A stretch of 64,000 nt of DNA. Origin: Xanthomonas euvesicatoria pv. euvesicatoria. Its GTDB lineage: Bacteria; Pseudomonadota; Gammaproteobacteria; Xanthomonadales; Xanthomonadaceae. Under the pieces are notes generated by a model. It made no database searches. It was given only the letters and a program-made list of their open reading frames with translations, and was not told the DNA's origin. The stretch covers positions 94,712 through 158,711 of the forward strand of contig NZ_JAJIUJ010000023.1 of assembly GCF_020880415.1 (NCBI RefSeq), in the 5' to 3' direction. The translations under genes were made by a program, and so were the position numbers. Each line of letters opens with the position of its first letter. Within the stretch, counting starts at the first letter, position 1. Positions 1 to 8,889 of the stretch are shown one piece after another.

Positions 1-1287
1 GAAGACGGCATCGTCAAGGACGGCGCGCATTCCATCGAACAAGGCGTGGGCGTGCGCGCAATCGCCGGCGAAAAAACCGGCTTCGCCTATTCCGACGACA
101 TCCACCGCGATGCGCTGCTGGAAGCGGCACAGTCCGCGCGCGCGATCTCGCGCGAGGGCGGGGCGCAATCCACCCGCGCGCTGGTACGCGGCAATGGCCG
201 TGCGCTGTACCCGGCCACCGATCCCATCGACGACATGGACAGCGCCACCAAGGTGGACCTGCTGCGCCGAATCGACCAGTTCCTGCGCGCTGCCGACCCG
301 CGCGTCAAGCAGGTGATGGTGAGCCTGTCCGGCGGCGTGGACACGGTGCTGATCGCCCGCAGCGACGGCGTGCTGGCAGCAGACGTGCGGCCGCTGGTGC
401 GCTTGAACGTGCAGGTGATCGTCGAACAGGGCGGCCGGCGCGAATCCGGTTATTCCGGCGGCGGCGGCCGCTATGGCTATGCCGAACTGTTCGCCGACGG
501 CCGCCCGGAAGGGTTTGCGCGCGAAGCGCTGCGCCAGGCGCTGGTGAATCTGGACGCGATCCCGGCGCCGGCTGGGGTGATGCCGGTGGTGCTCGGTCCG
601 GGCTGGCCCGGCGTGCTGTTGCACGAGGCGGTGGGGCATGGCCTGGAAGGCGACTTCAACCGCAAGGGCACCAGCGTCTACGCCGGCCGCATCGGCGAGC
701 GCGTGGCCTCGCCGGGCGTGACCATTGTCGATGACGGCACCCTGGACGGGCGCCGCGGCTCGCTCAATATCGACGACGAAGGCACGCCCAGCCAGTGCAC
801 CACGCTGATCGAAGACGGCGTGCTGGTGGGCTACATGCAGGACAGCCACAACGCGCGCCTGATGGGCGTGGCGCCCACCGGCAACGGCCGCCGCGAATCG
901 TTCGCGCACCTGACCATGCCGCGCATGACCAACACCTACATGCGCGCCGGCCAGCACGACCCGGAAGAGATGATCCGCTCGGTCAAGAAGGGCATCTACG
1001 CGGTGAACTTCGGTGGCGGCCAGGTCGACATCACCAGCGGCAAATACGTATTTTCGGCCACCGAGGCCTACCTGATCGAAGACGGCAAGGTCACCGCACC
1101 GGTCAAGGGCGCCACCCTGATCGGCAACGGCCCGGAAACCATGCAGAAGGTGCGCATGATCGGCAACGACCTGGCGCTGGACGAAGGCGTGGGCGTGTGC
1201 GGCAAGGACGGGCAGAGCGTGCCGGTCGGCGTCGGCCAGCCGTCGCTGCTGATCGACGGCATCACGGTTGGCGGAACGCAGGCCTGA
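1..1287 (+). CDS. tldD: TldD metalloprotease, 5' end cut by the window
   Basis: This is the C-terminal part (about 428 residues) of TldD, one half of the TldD/TldE zinc protease that processes ribosomally made modified peptides and degrades unfolded peptides in the cytoplasm. The reading frame is open from base 1, so the true start lies to the left. The zinc-binding HEAVGH motif is encoded at about 622-639, and the family's C-terminal cysteine lies in a GVGVCGKDG segment near 1187-1213. Its partner gene pmbA/tldE lies 1 kb downstream, with yjgA on the opposite strand between them. A short GGGAATCGG-type repeat begins directly after the stop codon. Identification is secure; only the N-terminus is missing. 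Confidence 0.95.
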   Translation, partial: EDGIVKDGAHSIEQGVGVRAIAGEKTGFAYSDDIHRDALLEAAQSARAISREGGAQSTRALVRGNGRALYPATDPIDDMDSATKVDLLRRIDQFLRAADPRVKQVMVSLSGGVDTVLIARSDGVLAADVRPLVRLNVQVIVEQGGRRESGYSGGGGRYGYAELFADGRPEGFAREALRQALVNLDAIPAPAGVMPVVLGPGWPGVLLHEAVGHGLEGDFNRKGTSVYAGRIGERVASPGVTIVDDGTLDGRRGSLNIDDEGTPSQCTTLIEDGVLVGYMQDSHNARLMGVAPTGNGRRESFAHLTMPRMTNTYMRAGQHDPEEMIRSVKKGIYAVNFGGGQVDITSGKYVFSATEAYLIEDGKVTAPVKGATLIGNGPETMQKVRMIGNDLALDEGVGVCGKDGQSVPVGVGQPSLLIDGITVGGTQA

Positions 1288-1329
1288 GATGCGGGGAATC
1301 GGGAATCGGGATTTGGGAATCGTAGCGGC
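1288..1329 (+). repeat. GGGAATCGG/GGGATTTGG short repeat at the tldD stop codon
   Basis: Directly after the tldD TGA there are three near-identical GGGAATC-type units followed by a CGTAGCGGC tail. The same arrangement follows the stop codons of trpF (61289) and of the 55-residue membrane protein gene (39529, minus strand), and a related run lies inside the 3' end of yjgA. The rest of 1330-1543 shows no gene. Confidence 0.6.
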
Positions 1330-1543
1330 AGGAGCGCAAAGCAGTGCGTCAGGCCTTTGCGATGCACTGGTCCCGATGCGCTTGCGGCATCGGGATTTGG
1401 AGGTCGTCGCAGCGGCAGTCCGTTGCCGTGTGTCTGGCGCTTACGGCGCGTCGACCTCGATGCGTCGCAGCAGGAATTGGCGGTGGAAGTCGGGCCGGTC
1501 TGCGATCACTGCCGGGCGACTGCGCCGCCGCTTCCGTGAATCC

Positions 1544-2125
1544 TTACTCGTCGCCTTCCGCCGCCGACTCGTCGTCTTCCAATCCCGAATCCCCACGCTC
1601 CAATCCCTGCTCTTGAGACAGCTCCCGCAGCACCTGGAACAGTTCGCGGTAGGCGCGCGGGGGCTTGTTCTTGGCACGTTCGTGGATCGCGTTGCGCACC
1701 AGTTGACGCAGTTGCTGGCGATCGGCGGCCGGGTAGGCTTCCAGCAGTTCGGCCAGCGCCACGTCGCCTTCGGCCAGCAGGCGTTCGCGCCAGCGTTCGA
1801 CCCGGTGGATCGCCGCCACTTCGCGGCGCGCGGTATCGCTGTTGGCGTCCAGCGCATCGCGGATCGCGGCCAGGGTCTGCTCGTCCTCGCGGCGCATGTG
1901 CTTGGCCAGAAACGCCAGCTGCCGCTTGTGCGCGATATGCGAGGTGATGCGCTTGCTCTCTTCGATATGCGGGATCAGCGATTCGGGCACCGGCAACTTG
2001 GCCAGCTGCGCCGGGGTCAGCGCCACCAGCTTTTCGCCCAGGTCGAAAATCTCCAGCGCCTCGCGCCGCTGCTGGCTGCGGCTGGCGCCACGAAATTCAC
2101 CGGTCTCTTCATCGCGTCCGCGCAT
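1544..2125 (-). CDS. yjgA: YjgA family ribosome-associated protein (DUF615)
   Basis: A 193-residue DUF615/UPF0307 protein. The E. coli homologue YjgA (183 residues) associates with the large ribosomal subunit during late assembly. The sequence is highly charged and helical, with the family's central region rich in HIEESKRI- and RREDEQ-like stretches. I chose the ATG at 2125 ([11 protein letters not shown]) because the frame further upstream is low-complexity antisense of pmbA. The acidic C-terminal tail ([24 protein letters not shown]) is encoded over GGGATTSG repeat units, the same repeat that follows tldD. The gene sits between tldD and pmbA on the opposite strand. Confidence 0.92.
1580..1608 (-). 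repeat. GGGATT(C/G)G repeat units inside the 3' end of yjgA
   Basis: Read on the minus strand this stretch contains GGGATTGG, GGGGATTCG and GGGATTGG units in frame with yjgA, encoding part of its C-terminal tail. It matches the repeat seen after the stop codons of tldD, trpF and the 39530 gene. Confidence 0.55.
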
Positions 2126-2272
2126 TGCCACCACATCCCGAAACTTGGTTGATAAACATCTGCGGCCTCGAACGGCCGGGCGTCGGCGGAATAACTCCGC
2201 ACCGAATTCAAACATTCCGGTCATGGATGGCCGGGCTTTCGCGGACGGATCCGCGTTTCCAAGGATAAAGCA

Positions 2273-3640
2273 TTGAACGCACTCTCCTCCGAAATCCGCG
2301 TCACCGACGACAGCCTGCAGCGCCTGGATGCGCTCACCGACATCTCCCAGCGCCTGCTCGAGCGCGCGCGCGCCGCCGGCGCCACGCAGGCCGAAGTCAG
2401 CTGCAGCGAAGAGCGCGGCCTGGACGTCAATGTGCGGCTGGGCGATGTGGAGACGGTCGAATCCACGCGCGATCGTGGCATTGCGGTCACGGTCTACTTC
2501 GGCAAGCGCAAGGGCAGTGCCAGCACTGCCGACCTGCAGGATTCCAGCCTGGAATCCACCGTGGCGCAGGCCTGCGCGATCGCCCGCTTCACCGAAGACG
2601 ACGTGGCTGCCGGCCTGGCCGACCCGGAGTTGATGGCGCGCGAGTTCCCCGAGCTGGACAGCTGGCATCCGTGGGCGCTGGACGCCGATACCGCCGTGGA
2701 TCTGGCGCTGGCCTGCGAAACCGCCGGCCGCGACGCCGACGCGCGCATCAGCAACTCCGACGGCGCCTCGGCCAGCACCGGGCTCAGCCTGTCGGTGTAC
2801 GCCAATTCGCATGGCTTCATCGGCCGCGAGCGCGGTACCCATCATTCGATCAGCTGCGCGCTGATCGCCGGGCAGGGCGACGGCATGCAGCGCGATGGCT
2901 GGTACAGCAGTGCACTGGCACGCGAGGACCTGGAAGCGCCCGACGCCATCGGCCGCCATGCCGCCGCGCGTACCGTGGCGCGCTTGCAGCCGCGTTCGCT
3001 GCCCACCGGTCAGTTGCCGGTGCTGTTCGCTCCGGAAGTGGCGCGCTCGCTGGTCGGCCACCTGCTCGGCGCGGTGTCCGGCGGCGCGCTGTATCGCCGT
3101 GCCAGCTTCCTGCTCGACAGCGTCGGCAGCACGTTGTTCCCGGACTGGTTCAACATCGAAGAGCTGCCGCACCTGCGCCGCGGTTTGCGCTCGGCCGCCT
3201 TCGACGGCGAAGGCGTGGCGACGCGGCGTTCGGCGCTGATCAGCGACGGTGTGCTGCAGCGCTATGTGCTGGGCAGCTATTCGGCGCGCAAGCTGGGCCT
3301 GCAGACCACCGCCAACGCCGGTGGCGTCCACAACCTGCAGGTCACCGCCAATGCGGGCGATCTGGCGTCGATGATTGCCGGCATGTCGCGCGGCCTGCTG
3401 GTCACCGAACTGATGGGCAACGGCGTCAATCCCGTCACCGGCAACTATTCGCGCGGGGCCGGCGGCTTCTGGATCGAAAACGGCGTGATTGCCTACCCGG
3501 TCGATGGCCTGACCATCGCCGGCAATCTGCGCGACATGTTCGCCGGCATCGAAGCGGTGGGCAGCGATGTCGACCCGCGCTCGCACGTCAAGATCGGCTC
3601 GGTGCTGATCAACCGCATGACGGTGGCAGGCGACAGCTGA
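2273..3640 (+). CDS. pmbA: TldE/PmbA metalloprotease subunit
   Basis: A 455-residue TldE (PmbA) protein, the non-catalytic partner that forms a heterodimeric zinc protease with TldD; the pair is known for microcin B17 maturation and CcdA degradation. Family landmarks are the N-terminal [16 protein letters not shown] region and the C-terminal [20 protein letters not shown] and [15 protein letters not shown] blocks. The start is a TTG at 2273 with an AAGGA ribosome binding site seven bases upstream; no ATG fits better. It lacks the HExxxH motif of TldD, as expected. It is divergent from yjgA with about 150 bases between the starts. Confidence 0.94.
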
Positions 3641-4038
3641 GCGGCACCGCTGTGTCGGCTTCGCCGGTTTCCGGGCGGCTTGTCGTGTAGGCGCACGCCT
3701 CACGAGCCGCCGCTCGCACCTGACGATGCATCTGCGTAACGCCGAAGCGGGCAGGTCACGGTCACCGCCGCTGTCTCCGATGCGATATGCGCAATGGGGT
3801 ATGGATCTTGCGGCGGCGCGCGCGACGTGCGAGCGCTACCTACGCACCTTGCGACGCGCGTTAATAAGCCCTCTGCGTCTTGTGGGCGGCACCCGCTCGC
3901 ACTAAGGCAGGGTGGTCTTTTTCGCCATGGCGCGGCCGATTGCAGCCATGGCCGGGCCGCGCACCCATGTCTTTCCGCACTGGTGGCTGGCTGAATCGTT
4001 GCTATAGTCCGCCGCACCACAACCATGCACGGGGAGAC
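3641..4038. other. Intergenic region without a supported gene
   Basis: About 400 bases between pmbA and the DUF4870 gene. I see no conserved reading frame. The only clear signal is a TATAGT -10-like hexamer near 4003 ahead of the downstream gene. Confidence 0.5.
4003..4008 (+). promoter_or_regulatory. Candidate -10 element (TATAGT) for the DUF4870 gene
   Basis: GCTATAGTCC fits a sigma-70 -10 box and lies 36 bases before the start codon, leaving room for a short leader with the GGGGAGA ribosome binding site. No good -35 is visible. Confidence 0.35.
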
Positions 4039-4428
4039 ATGATGAGCGAATTCGAATCGCACGCCGCACCGCCACCGCCACCGGTCAGCACCAGTCCGTC
4101 GGAGGAGCGTACGCTCGCGCTGGCCGCGCATCTGCTCGGCATCGTGACCTCGTTCGTCGGTGCGTTGGTGATCTGGTTGATCAGCAAGGACGCCAGCCCG
4201 TCCAAGCCGTTCGCGACCGATCAAGCCAAGGAAGCGCTGAATTTCCAGATCACCGTGCTCATTGCCACCGTGGCAGCGATCATTCTGACCATTGTCTCGT
4301 TCGGCATCCTGTTCTTCTTGCCGACGCTGGTGTGGATTGCCAACCTGGTGCTGTGCATCCTGGCCGCTGTCAAGGCCAACAACGGCGAGCATTACCGTTA
4401 CCCGTTCGCGCGGCGCCTGATCAAGTAA
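4039..4428 (+). CDS. DUF4870 small membrane protein
   Basis: A 129-residue membrane protein of the DUF4870 (Tic20-like/YtxG-like) type. After a short cytoplasmic leader containing a run of five prolines there is a segment with SPSEERTLALAAHLLG, typical of the family start, then a first membrane helix near residues 30-50, a cytoplasmic loop (KPFATDQAKEALNFQ) and two further helices. Function is unknown. The ATG at 4039 is preceded by GGGGAGA; a second ATG follows directly and would give one residue less. The gene ends at a strong inverted repeat shared with the convergent M35 gene. Confidence 0.85.
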   Translation: MMSEFESHAAPPPPPVSTSPSEERTLALAAHLLGIVTSFVGALVIWLISKDASPSKPFATDQAKEALNFQITVLIATVAAIILTIVSFGILFFLPTLVWIANLVLCILAAVKANNGEHYRYPFARRLIK

Positions 4429-4443
4429 CCGGCGCGGTGGAAG

Positions 4444-4479
4444 CGACAAAGGCCCGGCAGCGATGCCGGGCCTTTGTCG
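4444..4479. terminator. Hairpin between convergent DUF4870 and M35 genes
   Basis: CGACAAAGGCCCGGCA and its exact complement TGCCGGGCCTTTGTCG flank a GCGA loop: a 16-bp perfect stem placed 15-20 bases beyond both stop codons, so it probably ends transcription from both sides. Confidence 0.75.
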
Positions 4480-4497
4480 TATCAGGCGATGGAGCGA

Positions 4498-5586
4498 TCA
4501 GTTCTGCGCCGGGGTGTTTTCGGCGAAGTACTCATGGCTGTCGGCGTTGGTGATGGCCTGCGCCGGGTTGCTGATCGCCAGGCTGCGCGCGCCGGACTGG
4601 CCATAGACGCGGTCCTGGGTGCCGGCGACGACCGTGAAGTGACTCATCTCGTGTACCAGCGTGCCGGCCTTGGAGTCGGTGCCGGTGGTCGATGCGCTCC
4701 AGAACGCATTGCAGACATAGATTTCGTAAGGCGCGTTGGCATAGACGTACGCGAAGGCACTGTCGGTGCAACCGCAATTGATAGTGATCTGGCCGTTGTT
4801 CTGGTCCAGCGCATTGTCGATGTTGACGAAGTTCGAGCTGACCCGGCTGTAGCGCGAGGCGTTATAGGCACCAAACCAGGTGGTGTAGCGCGCGCCGGTG
4901 CTGCCGGCATTGAGGTAGTTGCGCGCGTTCTGCGAGTAGTTGCGCGCGGCAGTGACGGCACTGGCGATCTGGCTGGTGCGGGTGGTGCTGCAGTTGAGGT
5001 AATTGATGCCGTTGACCACGGCGGTCGGGCCGACTGCGAGCTGGCGCTGTACGCCACGGTTGACGCCGTCCAGCCACACGGTGAGCGGGGTGCTGGTAGC
5101 CACGGCCGGCTCGCCGCTGGCGGCTTTCATCAGGCTGCCGTCGGAAAAGGAAGCGTACTGCAGCGCCGAGCGCACCTGGATGGTGTAGTTGCCGCTGGTG
5201 GACAGATCGTAGGCGCCGGCCAGATCGACCTCGCCCTTCACGCTCTGGCCTGGCTGCAGGATGGTGAAGTCGGCGGCCTTGGGCAGGCCGCGCTTGACCA
5301 GGCGCCCGGTGTAGTCCACCGGCTTGCCGTCGCGGCTCACTTCCAGAATGCCGTTATCCAGCGATTTCAGCGGCAGCTGGTACGTCGGCACGCGTGCGGT
5401 CTGGCTGCCGTTATTGGTGACGGTGACGGCGATCTTGCCCTGATGACGCCCAGCCTGGTCGGCCACTGGCGACAGTTCGATGGTCAACGGAACCGGGCCG
5501 CGCACGGACTGCGCCTGGGCCGATCCGAGGACGCCAACAACGGCCAGCGTGCCTGCTGCAAACGATGCGAGAAAAACGTTCTTCAC
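4498..5586 (-). CDS. Secreted M35 aspzincin metalloendopeptidase
   Basis: A 362-residue exported zinc protease of the M35/deuterolysin (peptidyl-Lys metalloendopeptidase) family. A signal peptide (VKNVFLASFAAGTLAVVG...AQA) is followed by an immunoglobulin-like N-terminal region and a C-terminal catalytic domain. The HEMSH zinc motif (4639-4653) is followed by GTQDRVYG, matching the aspzincin GTxDxxYG signature in which Asp is the third zinc ligand. The start is GTG at 5586 because GGAGAG lies six bases upstream and the signal peptide begins there; the longer frame to 5673 has no such support. It stands alone, with an AT-rich upstream region containing two palindromes. Likely role: extracellular protein degradation during plant colonisation (inference). 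Confidence 0.9.
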   Translation of the reverse strand: MKNVFLASFAAGTLAVVGVLGSAQAQSVRGPVPLTIELSPVADQAGRHQGKIAVTVTNNGSQTARVPTYQLPLKSLDNGILEVSRDGKPVDYTGRLVKRGLPKAADFTILQPGQSVKGEVDLAGAYDLSTSGNYTIQVRSALQYASFSDGSLMKAASGEPAVATSTPLTVWLDGVNRGVQRQLAVGPTAVVNGINYLNCSTTRTSQIASAVTAARNYSQNARNYLNAGSTGARYTTWFGAYNASRYSRVSSNFVNIDNALDQNNGQITINCGCTDSAFAYVYANAPYEIYVCNAFWSASTTGTDSKAGTLVHEMSHFTVVAGTQDRVYGQSGARSLAISNPAQAITNADSHEYFAENTPAQN

Positions 5587-5686
5587 CAGTGACTCTCCGT
5601 GTGATCGGGGGATGTCCGCGGATGCGGGCAAGCCAAACCTAGGCAGGACGAGCGGACGCGACAAGTTATTCAATTGCGAATATTTT

Positions 5687-5699
5687 GTTCGTAGCGAAC
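5687..5699. promoter_or_regulatory. GTTCG-TAG-CGAAC palindrome upstream of the M35 gene
   Basis: A perfect 5-bp inverted repeat with a 3-base centre in the AT-rich region about 100 bases upstream of the GTG start, so possibly an operator. The size is small enough that chance is possible. Confidence 0.3.
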
Positions 5700-5779
5700 T
5701 TATGAACGCCGCTGAAATAGCACGAATGTCGACAATTCAGCTTTAAAATGTGCGATCGGTCATGTGCTGCAACTCCGAA

Positions 5780-5798
5780 TGTGTCAACGCATGACACA
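5780..5798. promoter_or_regulatory. TGTGTCA-N5-TGACACA palindrome
   Basis: TGTGTCAACGCATGACACA is a perfect 7-bp inverted repeat with a 5-base spacer, about 195 bases upstream of the M35 protease start. It looks like a dimeric regulator site; the regulator is unknown. It has no T-run, so a terminator is unlikely. Confidence 0.4.
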
Positions 5799-6046
5799 AA
5801 CGCAGCCAAGAAAAGTTGCAATGTGTGACCCAGTTCGCCGCTTGCACGCCCCCGATGCAGACGTTGACCGTGCGCTGGCGCACGGAGTGCGCAAATCGTG
5901 TCCGGCGCGTCCGCTCTATGTCGCAAATCGTCCAGATGTGGCTGCGCGAGCCACCAGCGCGCCATTGCGGCACGCGGGAAACTTCAGATCGATTCGGGCA
6001 TCGGCCGCTCCCGCTCGCTGCGGTGTAGCGGCGTTGGCAACTGCGC

Positions 6047-6922
6047 CTAGTGCGCGCGGTTCACCGCAAACCGGCCCAAGGTGGCCAACGTCTCGCCTGG
6101 TTGCCCATAGGGCTGCAGGACGTCGTGCATGCGCGCGGCCAGCTCGGCCAGCTTCGCCTTGGCGCCATCCATCCCCAGCAGGGCGGGGTAGGTGGATTTG
6201 GCTTGCGCCGCGTCCTTGCCGGCGGTCTTGCCCAGCTGCGCCGAGCTCGATTCCACATCCAGGATGTCGTCGCGTACCTGGAAGGCCAGGCCCAAGGCGT
6301 CGGCAAATTCGTCCAGACGCTGCTGGTCGGCTGCCGCGGCGCCTCCGGTGAGTGCGCCCATCCGGACCGCCGCACGGATCAACGCGCCGGTCTTGAGCGC
6401 ATGCATGCGTTGCAGATCCTGCAGCGACTGCAGTTGCCCGGTCGCATCGATATCCAGCGCCTGGCCGCCGCACATGCCGGCCGCGCCCGCAGCAGTGGCC
6501 AGGCTCTGTATCCAGCTGACGCGCAGTTCGGCGCTGGCAGAGGCAGTGGCGAGTAATTCGAACGCGCGCGTCTGCAAGGCGTCGCCGGCCAGAATCGCGG
6601 TGGCCTCATCGAAGGCGATATGCACGGTGGGCTGGCCGCGCCGCAGCGCGTCGTCGTCCATCGCCGGCAAGTCGTCGTGCACCAGCGAATAGGCGTGAAT
6701 CAGCTCTACCGCCACCGCGGGCGTGTCGAGCTGATCCTCAGCAGCGCCGAACAAAGCGCCGCTTGCGTAGACCAGCAGCGGACGCATGCGCTTGCCCCCG
6801 CCCAGCACGGCATGGCGCATCGCTGCATGCAGGCGCTGCGGCGCATGCGTGGCGCGCGGCAGGCCCGCCTCCAGGCTGCGTTCGGTGCGGGCGATCCAGT
6901 GGTCGAACAGCGCCGAGCTCAC
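6047..6922 (-). CDS. ispA: Farnesyl diphosphate synthase (geranyltranstransferase)
   Basis: A 291-residue trans-prenyltransferase that condenses isopentenyl diphosphate with dimethylallyl and geranyl diphosphates to farnesyl diphosphate, precursor of quinones and undecaprenyl phosphate. The first Asp-rich motif reads DDLPAMDDD and the second DDILD, with GGGKRMRP near the N-terminus. I start it at GTG 6922, which follows the xseB TGA by one base (TGAGGTG) and gives the family's usual length (E. coli 299); a TTG at 6961 would add 13 residues inside xseB and has less support. It is translationally linked to xseB. Confidence 0.92.
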   Translation of the reverse strand: MSSALFDHWIARTERSLEAGLPRATHAPQRLHAAMRHAVLGGGKRMRPLLVYASGALFGAAEDQLDTPAVAVELIHAYSLVHDDLPAMDDDALRRGQPTVHIAFDEATAILAGDALQTRAFELLATASASAELRVSWIQSLATAAGAAGMCGGQALDIDATGQLQSLQDLQRMHALKTGALIRAAVRMGALTGGAAAADQQRLDEFADALGLAFQVRDDILDVESSSAQLGKTAGKDAAQAKSTYPALLGMDGAKAKLAELAARMHDVLQPYGQPGETLATLGRFAVNRAH

Positions 6923-6923
6923 C

Positions 6924-7184
6924 TCAGCCGTCCAGCGACGGCGGTTCGAAGGCTTCGGCAAGCTCGGGGCGGGCGGGGTCGGTCAACAAGCGCACGCGCA
7001 GTTCGGCCTGTTCCAGCGTCTGCTGGCAATCACGGTACAACCCGATGCCGCGCTCGTAGGCCGTGAGCGATTGCTCCAGGCTCAGATCGCCGACTTCCAT
7101 CTTCTGCACCAGTTGCTCGAGTTCTTCCAGCGACTGTTCGAAGCGGGCAACCGGGGACGTTTCGTTCAAAGACTTCTTGGCCAT
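6924..7184 (-). CDS. xseB: Exodeoxyribonuclease VII small subunit
   Basis: An 86-residue XseB (E. coli 80), the small subunit that binds the large subunit XseA to form the single-strand-specific exonuclease VII. Typical sequence [20 protein letters not shown] followed by [15 protein letters not shown], an all-helical protein. The ATG at 7184 is well defined. It lies directly before ispA, the usual xseB-ispA arrangement, and 31 bases after tilS. Confidence 0.95.
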   Translation of the reverse strand: MAKKSLNETSPVARFEQSLEELEQLVQKMEVGDLSLEQSLTAYERGIGLYRDCQQTLEQAELRVRLLTDPARPELAEAFEPPSLDG

Positions 7185-7215
7185 CTCTAAAGTGTGCGGC
7201 GCGCGCGCAGGCGGG

Positions 7216-8520
7216 TCAATTCGCGTCGGCAGCCGCGCGCCATTGCAGCGCGGCGGCATTGGTCTGCAACCATGCGTCCAAGGTGGCGGAAATGATGCAG
7301 TCGCCGGCGGCGAGTACCTGCGTGCCGTCCCACAGGATCGGCAGGCGCCCGCGCTCCCACGGCGGTAGGTCCAGCGCCTGCAGCAGGTGTTTGAGTTGGT
7401 GCGAATGCGTGCGCTGCGGCAGCACGATGCGCTCGCCGCCCCGGCGTGCGCGCACCAGCAGCGGTTGCGCAAAGCGCAGCCCGGGTGCGCCGAGTAACCG
7501 CAACTGCGCACCGTCGGGCAGGTGCAGGGGCGCTGCGCCGTCCCACTGCGCGTGCCAGTCCGACGGCCAGGCCGCAGCGGGGCGGTTCAGAAACAGGCAC
7601 TGGCGCCAGCGGCGTACTTCTACCCCTTGCCACGCAAAGCAGGCCTGCCGATCTGCGGCGTGATTGTCGATTTCCCGTTCCAGTGCGGCCACGCCTTGCG
7701 CAGGCAGCGGCGGGGCGTGCGCAGCACTCACCCAGGCGCGCAACAGCCGTGCCCTTCGTTCCACGGGTTGCGCGCGCAATGCCTGCAGATCCAGCGCGCC
7801 GCTTGCGGTCTGCACGCTCGGCAGCAACGCCATGTCCTGCTGCAGCAGTAATGCGCTTGCATCGGCGCTCAGTTGCGCACTGCGCGCCAACGCGTCGGGT
7901 GCTTGCGGCCAGCGTTGCTGCAGCAACGGCACGACCTGGCTGCGCAGGAAATTGCGGTCATGGCGCGGGTCGGCATTGCTGGGGTCTTCGATCCAGCGCA
8001 CGCCTTGCGCATGCGCGTAGGCGTGCAGATCGGCGCGGGCGTGCGCCAGCATCGGGCGCCACAGCGTGCCGCTGGCGAATGGGCGCTGCGGGCGCATCGC
8101 CGCCAGGCCTTCGGGGCCGGACGCACGCAGCGCACGCAGCAGGAAGGTTTCCGCCTGGTCGTCGCGATGGTGTGCCAGCGCCAGCCATTCGCCAGCAGTG
8201 AGCGCCTGCGCGAACGCCGCGTGTCGCGCGTGGCGTGCTGCCGCTTCCAGCCCAAGACCGCTGTCGCGTGCCACCTGCACCCGGACGATCTGCAACGGCA
8301 CCTGCAGCGTGTCGCAGGTGCGTTGGCAATGCGCGGCCCAGGCATCGGCATCGGCATGCAGCCCATGATGCACATGCAGCGCGCGCAATCCTGCGTGCCG
8401 ATAGCGTGGCGTCGCCGCCAGCAGATGCAGCAGCACGCTGGAATCCATCCCGCCGCTATAGGTCAGCAGCACCGGGCCGGGCGGGGTGGCTGGCAACAGG
8501 AGCGGGGTGCCGGTCAGCAC
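7216..8520 (-). CDS. tilS: tRNA(Ile)-lysidine synthetase
   Basis: TilS attaches lysine to C34 of the tRNA-Ile with CAU anticodon, switching it from AUG to AUA decoding; it is essential in bacteria. The PP-loop SGGMDSS lies about 22 residues from my chosen GTG start at 8520, as in E. coli TilS (432 residues); this gives 434 residues. [13 protein letters not shown] and [17 protein letters not shown] are the conserved tRNA-binding and catalytic motifs, followed by the C-terminal TilS domains. An ATG at 8568 would add 16 basic residues and is the alternative start; neither start has a strong ribosome binding site. Confidence 0.92.
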   Translation of the reverse strand: MLTGTPLLLPATPPGPVLLTYSGGMDSSVLLHLLAATPRYRHAGLRALHVHHGLHADADAWAAHCQRTCDTLQVPLQIVRVQVARDSGLGLEAAARHARHAAFAQALTAGEWLALAHHRDDQAETFLLRALRASGPEGLAAMRPQRPFASGTLWRPMLAHARADLHAYAHAQGVRWIEDPSNADPRHDRNFLRSQVVPLLQQRWPQAPDALARSAQLSADASALLLQQDMALLPSVQTASGALDLQALRAQPVERRARLLRAWVSAAHAPPLPAQGVAALEREIDNHAADRQACFAWQGVEVRRWRQCLFLNRPAAAWPSDWHAQWDGAAPLHLPDGAQLRLLGAPGLRFAQPLLVRARRGGERIVLPQRTHSHQLKHLLQALDLPPWERGRLPILWDGTQVLAAGDCIISATLDAWLQTNAAALQWRAAADAN

Positions 8521-8889
8521 AGGCGCAATCTCGCAACGGCTCCTGCGCGCTCGGCGAGCAGATGCCATCCCTGCTGCGTGATTGCGTGTTGGCCGCCTGC
8601 CCGGCGTGTTCTCTGCTTGGGACCCATCGACGATTCCATCGTTCCCGGCGCCCCGCAGCGCGAACAACCGTGCGCAGCTGCAGCCTGGGCTGCATCGTGC
8701 TGCCGTGCGCGGTCACCGTAACGTCCCGCTACGGCCCATCCGAGCACCACACCAACGGCTGGGGACTGCGGCTGTTCGCAGGCGTGATTGCACATGGCGG
8801 TGGCGACGCCAGGCGGGCAGGTCGAGCGGCGACGCGTCAACCGCATCACGCGCCAGCTCGCCCGCCATCGCCGCAGCGCCGCCTGCGCA
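8521..8889. other. Intergenic region between tilS and the alkaline phosphatase gene
   Basis: About 370 bases upstream of tilS and downstream of the phosphatase gene. I see no supported gene, hairpin terminator or repeat here; if tilS starts at 8568 the gap is shorter. Confidence 0.4.

Larger units (their letters stand above)
5587..6046. other. Intergenic region upstream of the M35 protease gene
   Basis: About 460 bases with no convincing gene. The part next to the protease gene is strikingly AT-rich (5660-5760) compared with the surroundings, as expected of its promoter. It holds two perfect inverted repeats, listed separately. Confidence 0.5.
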
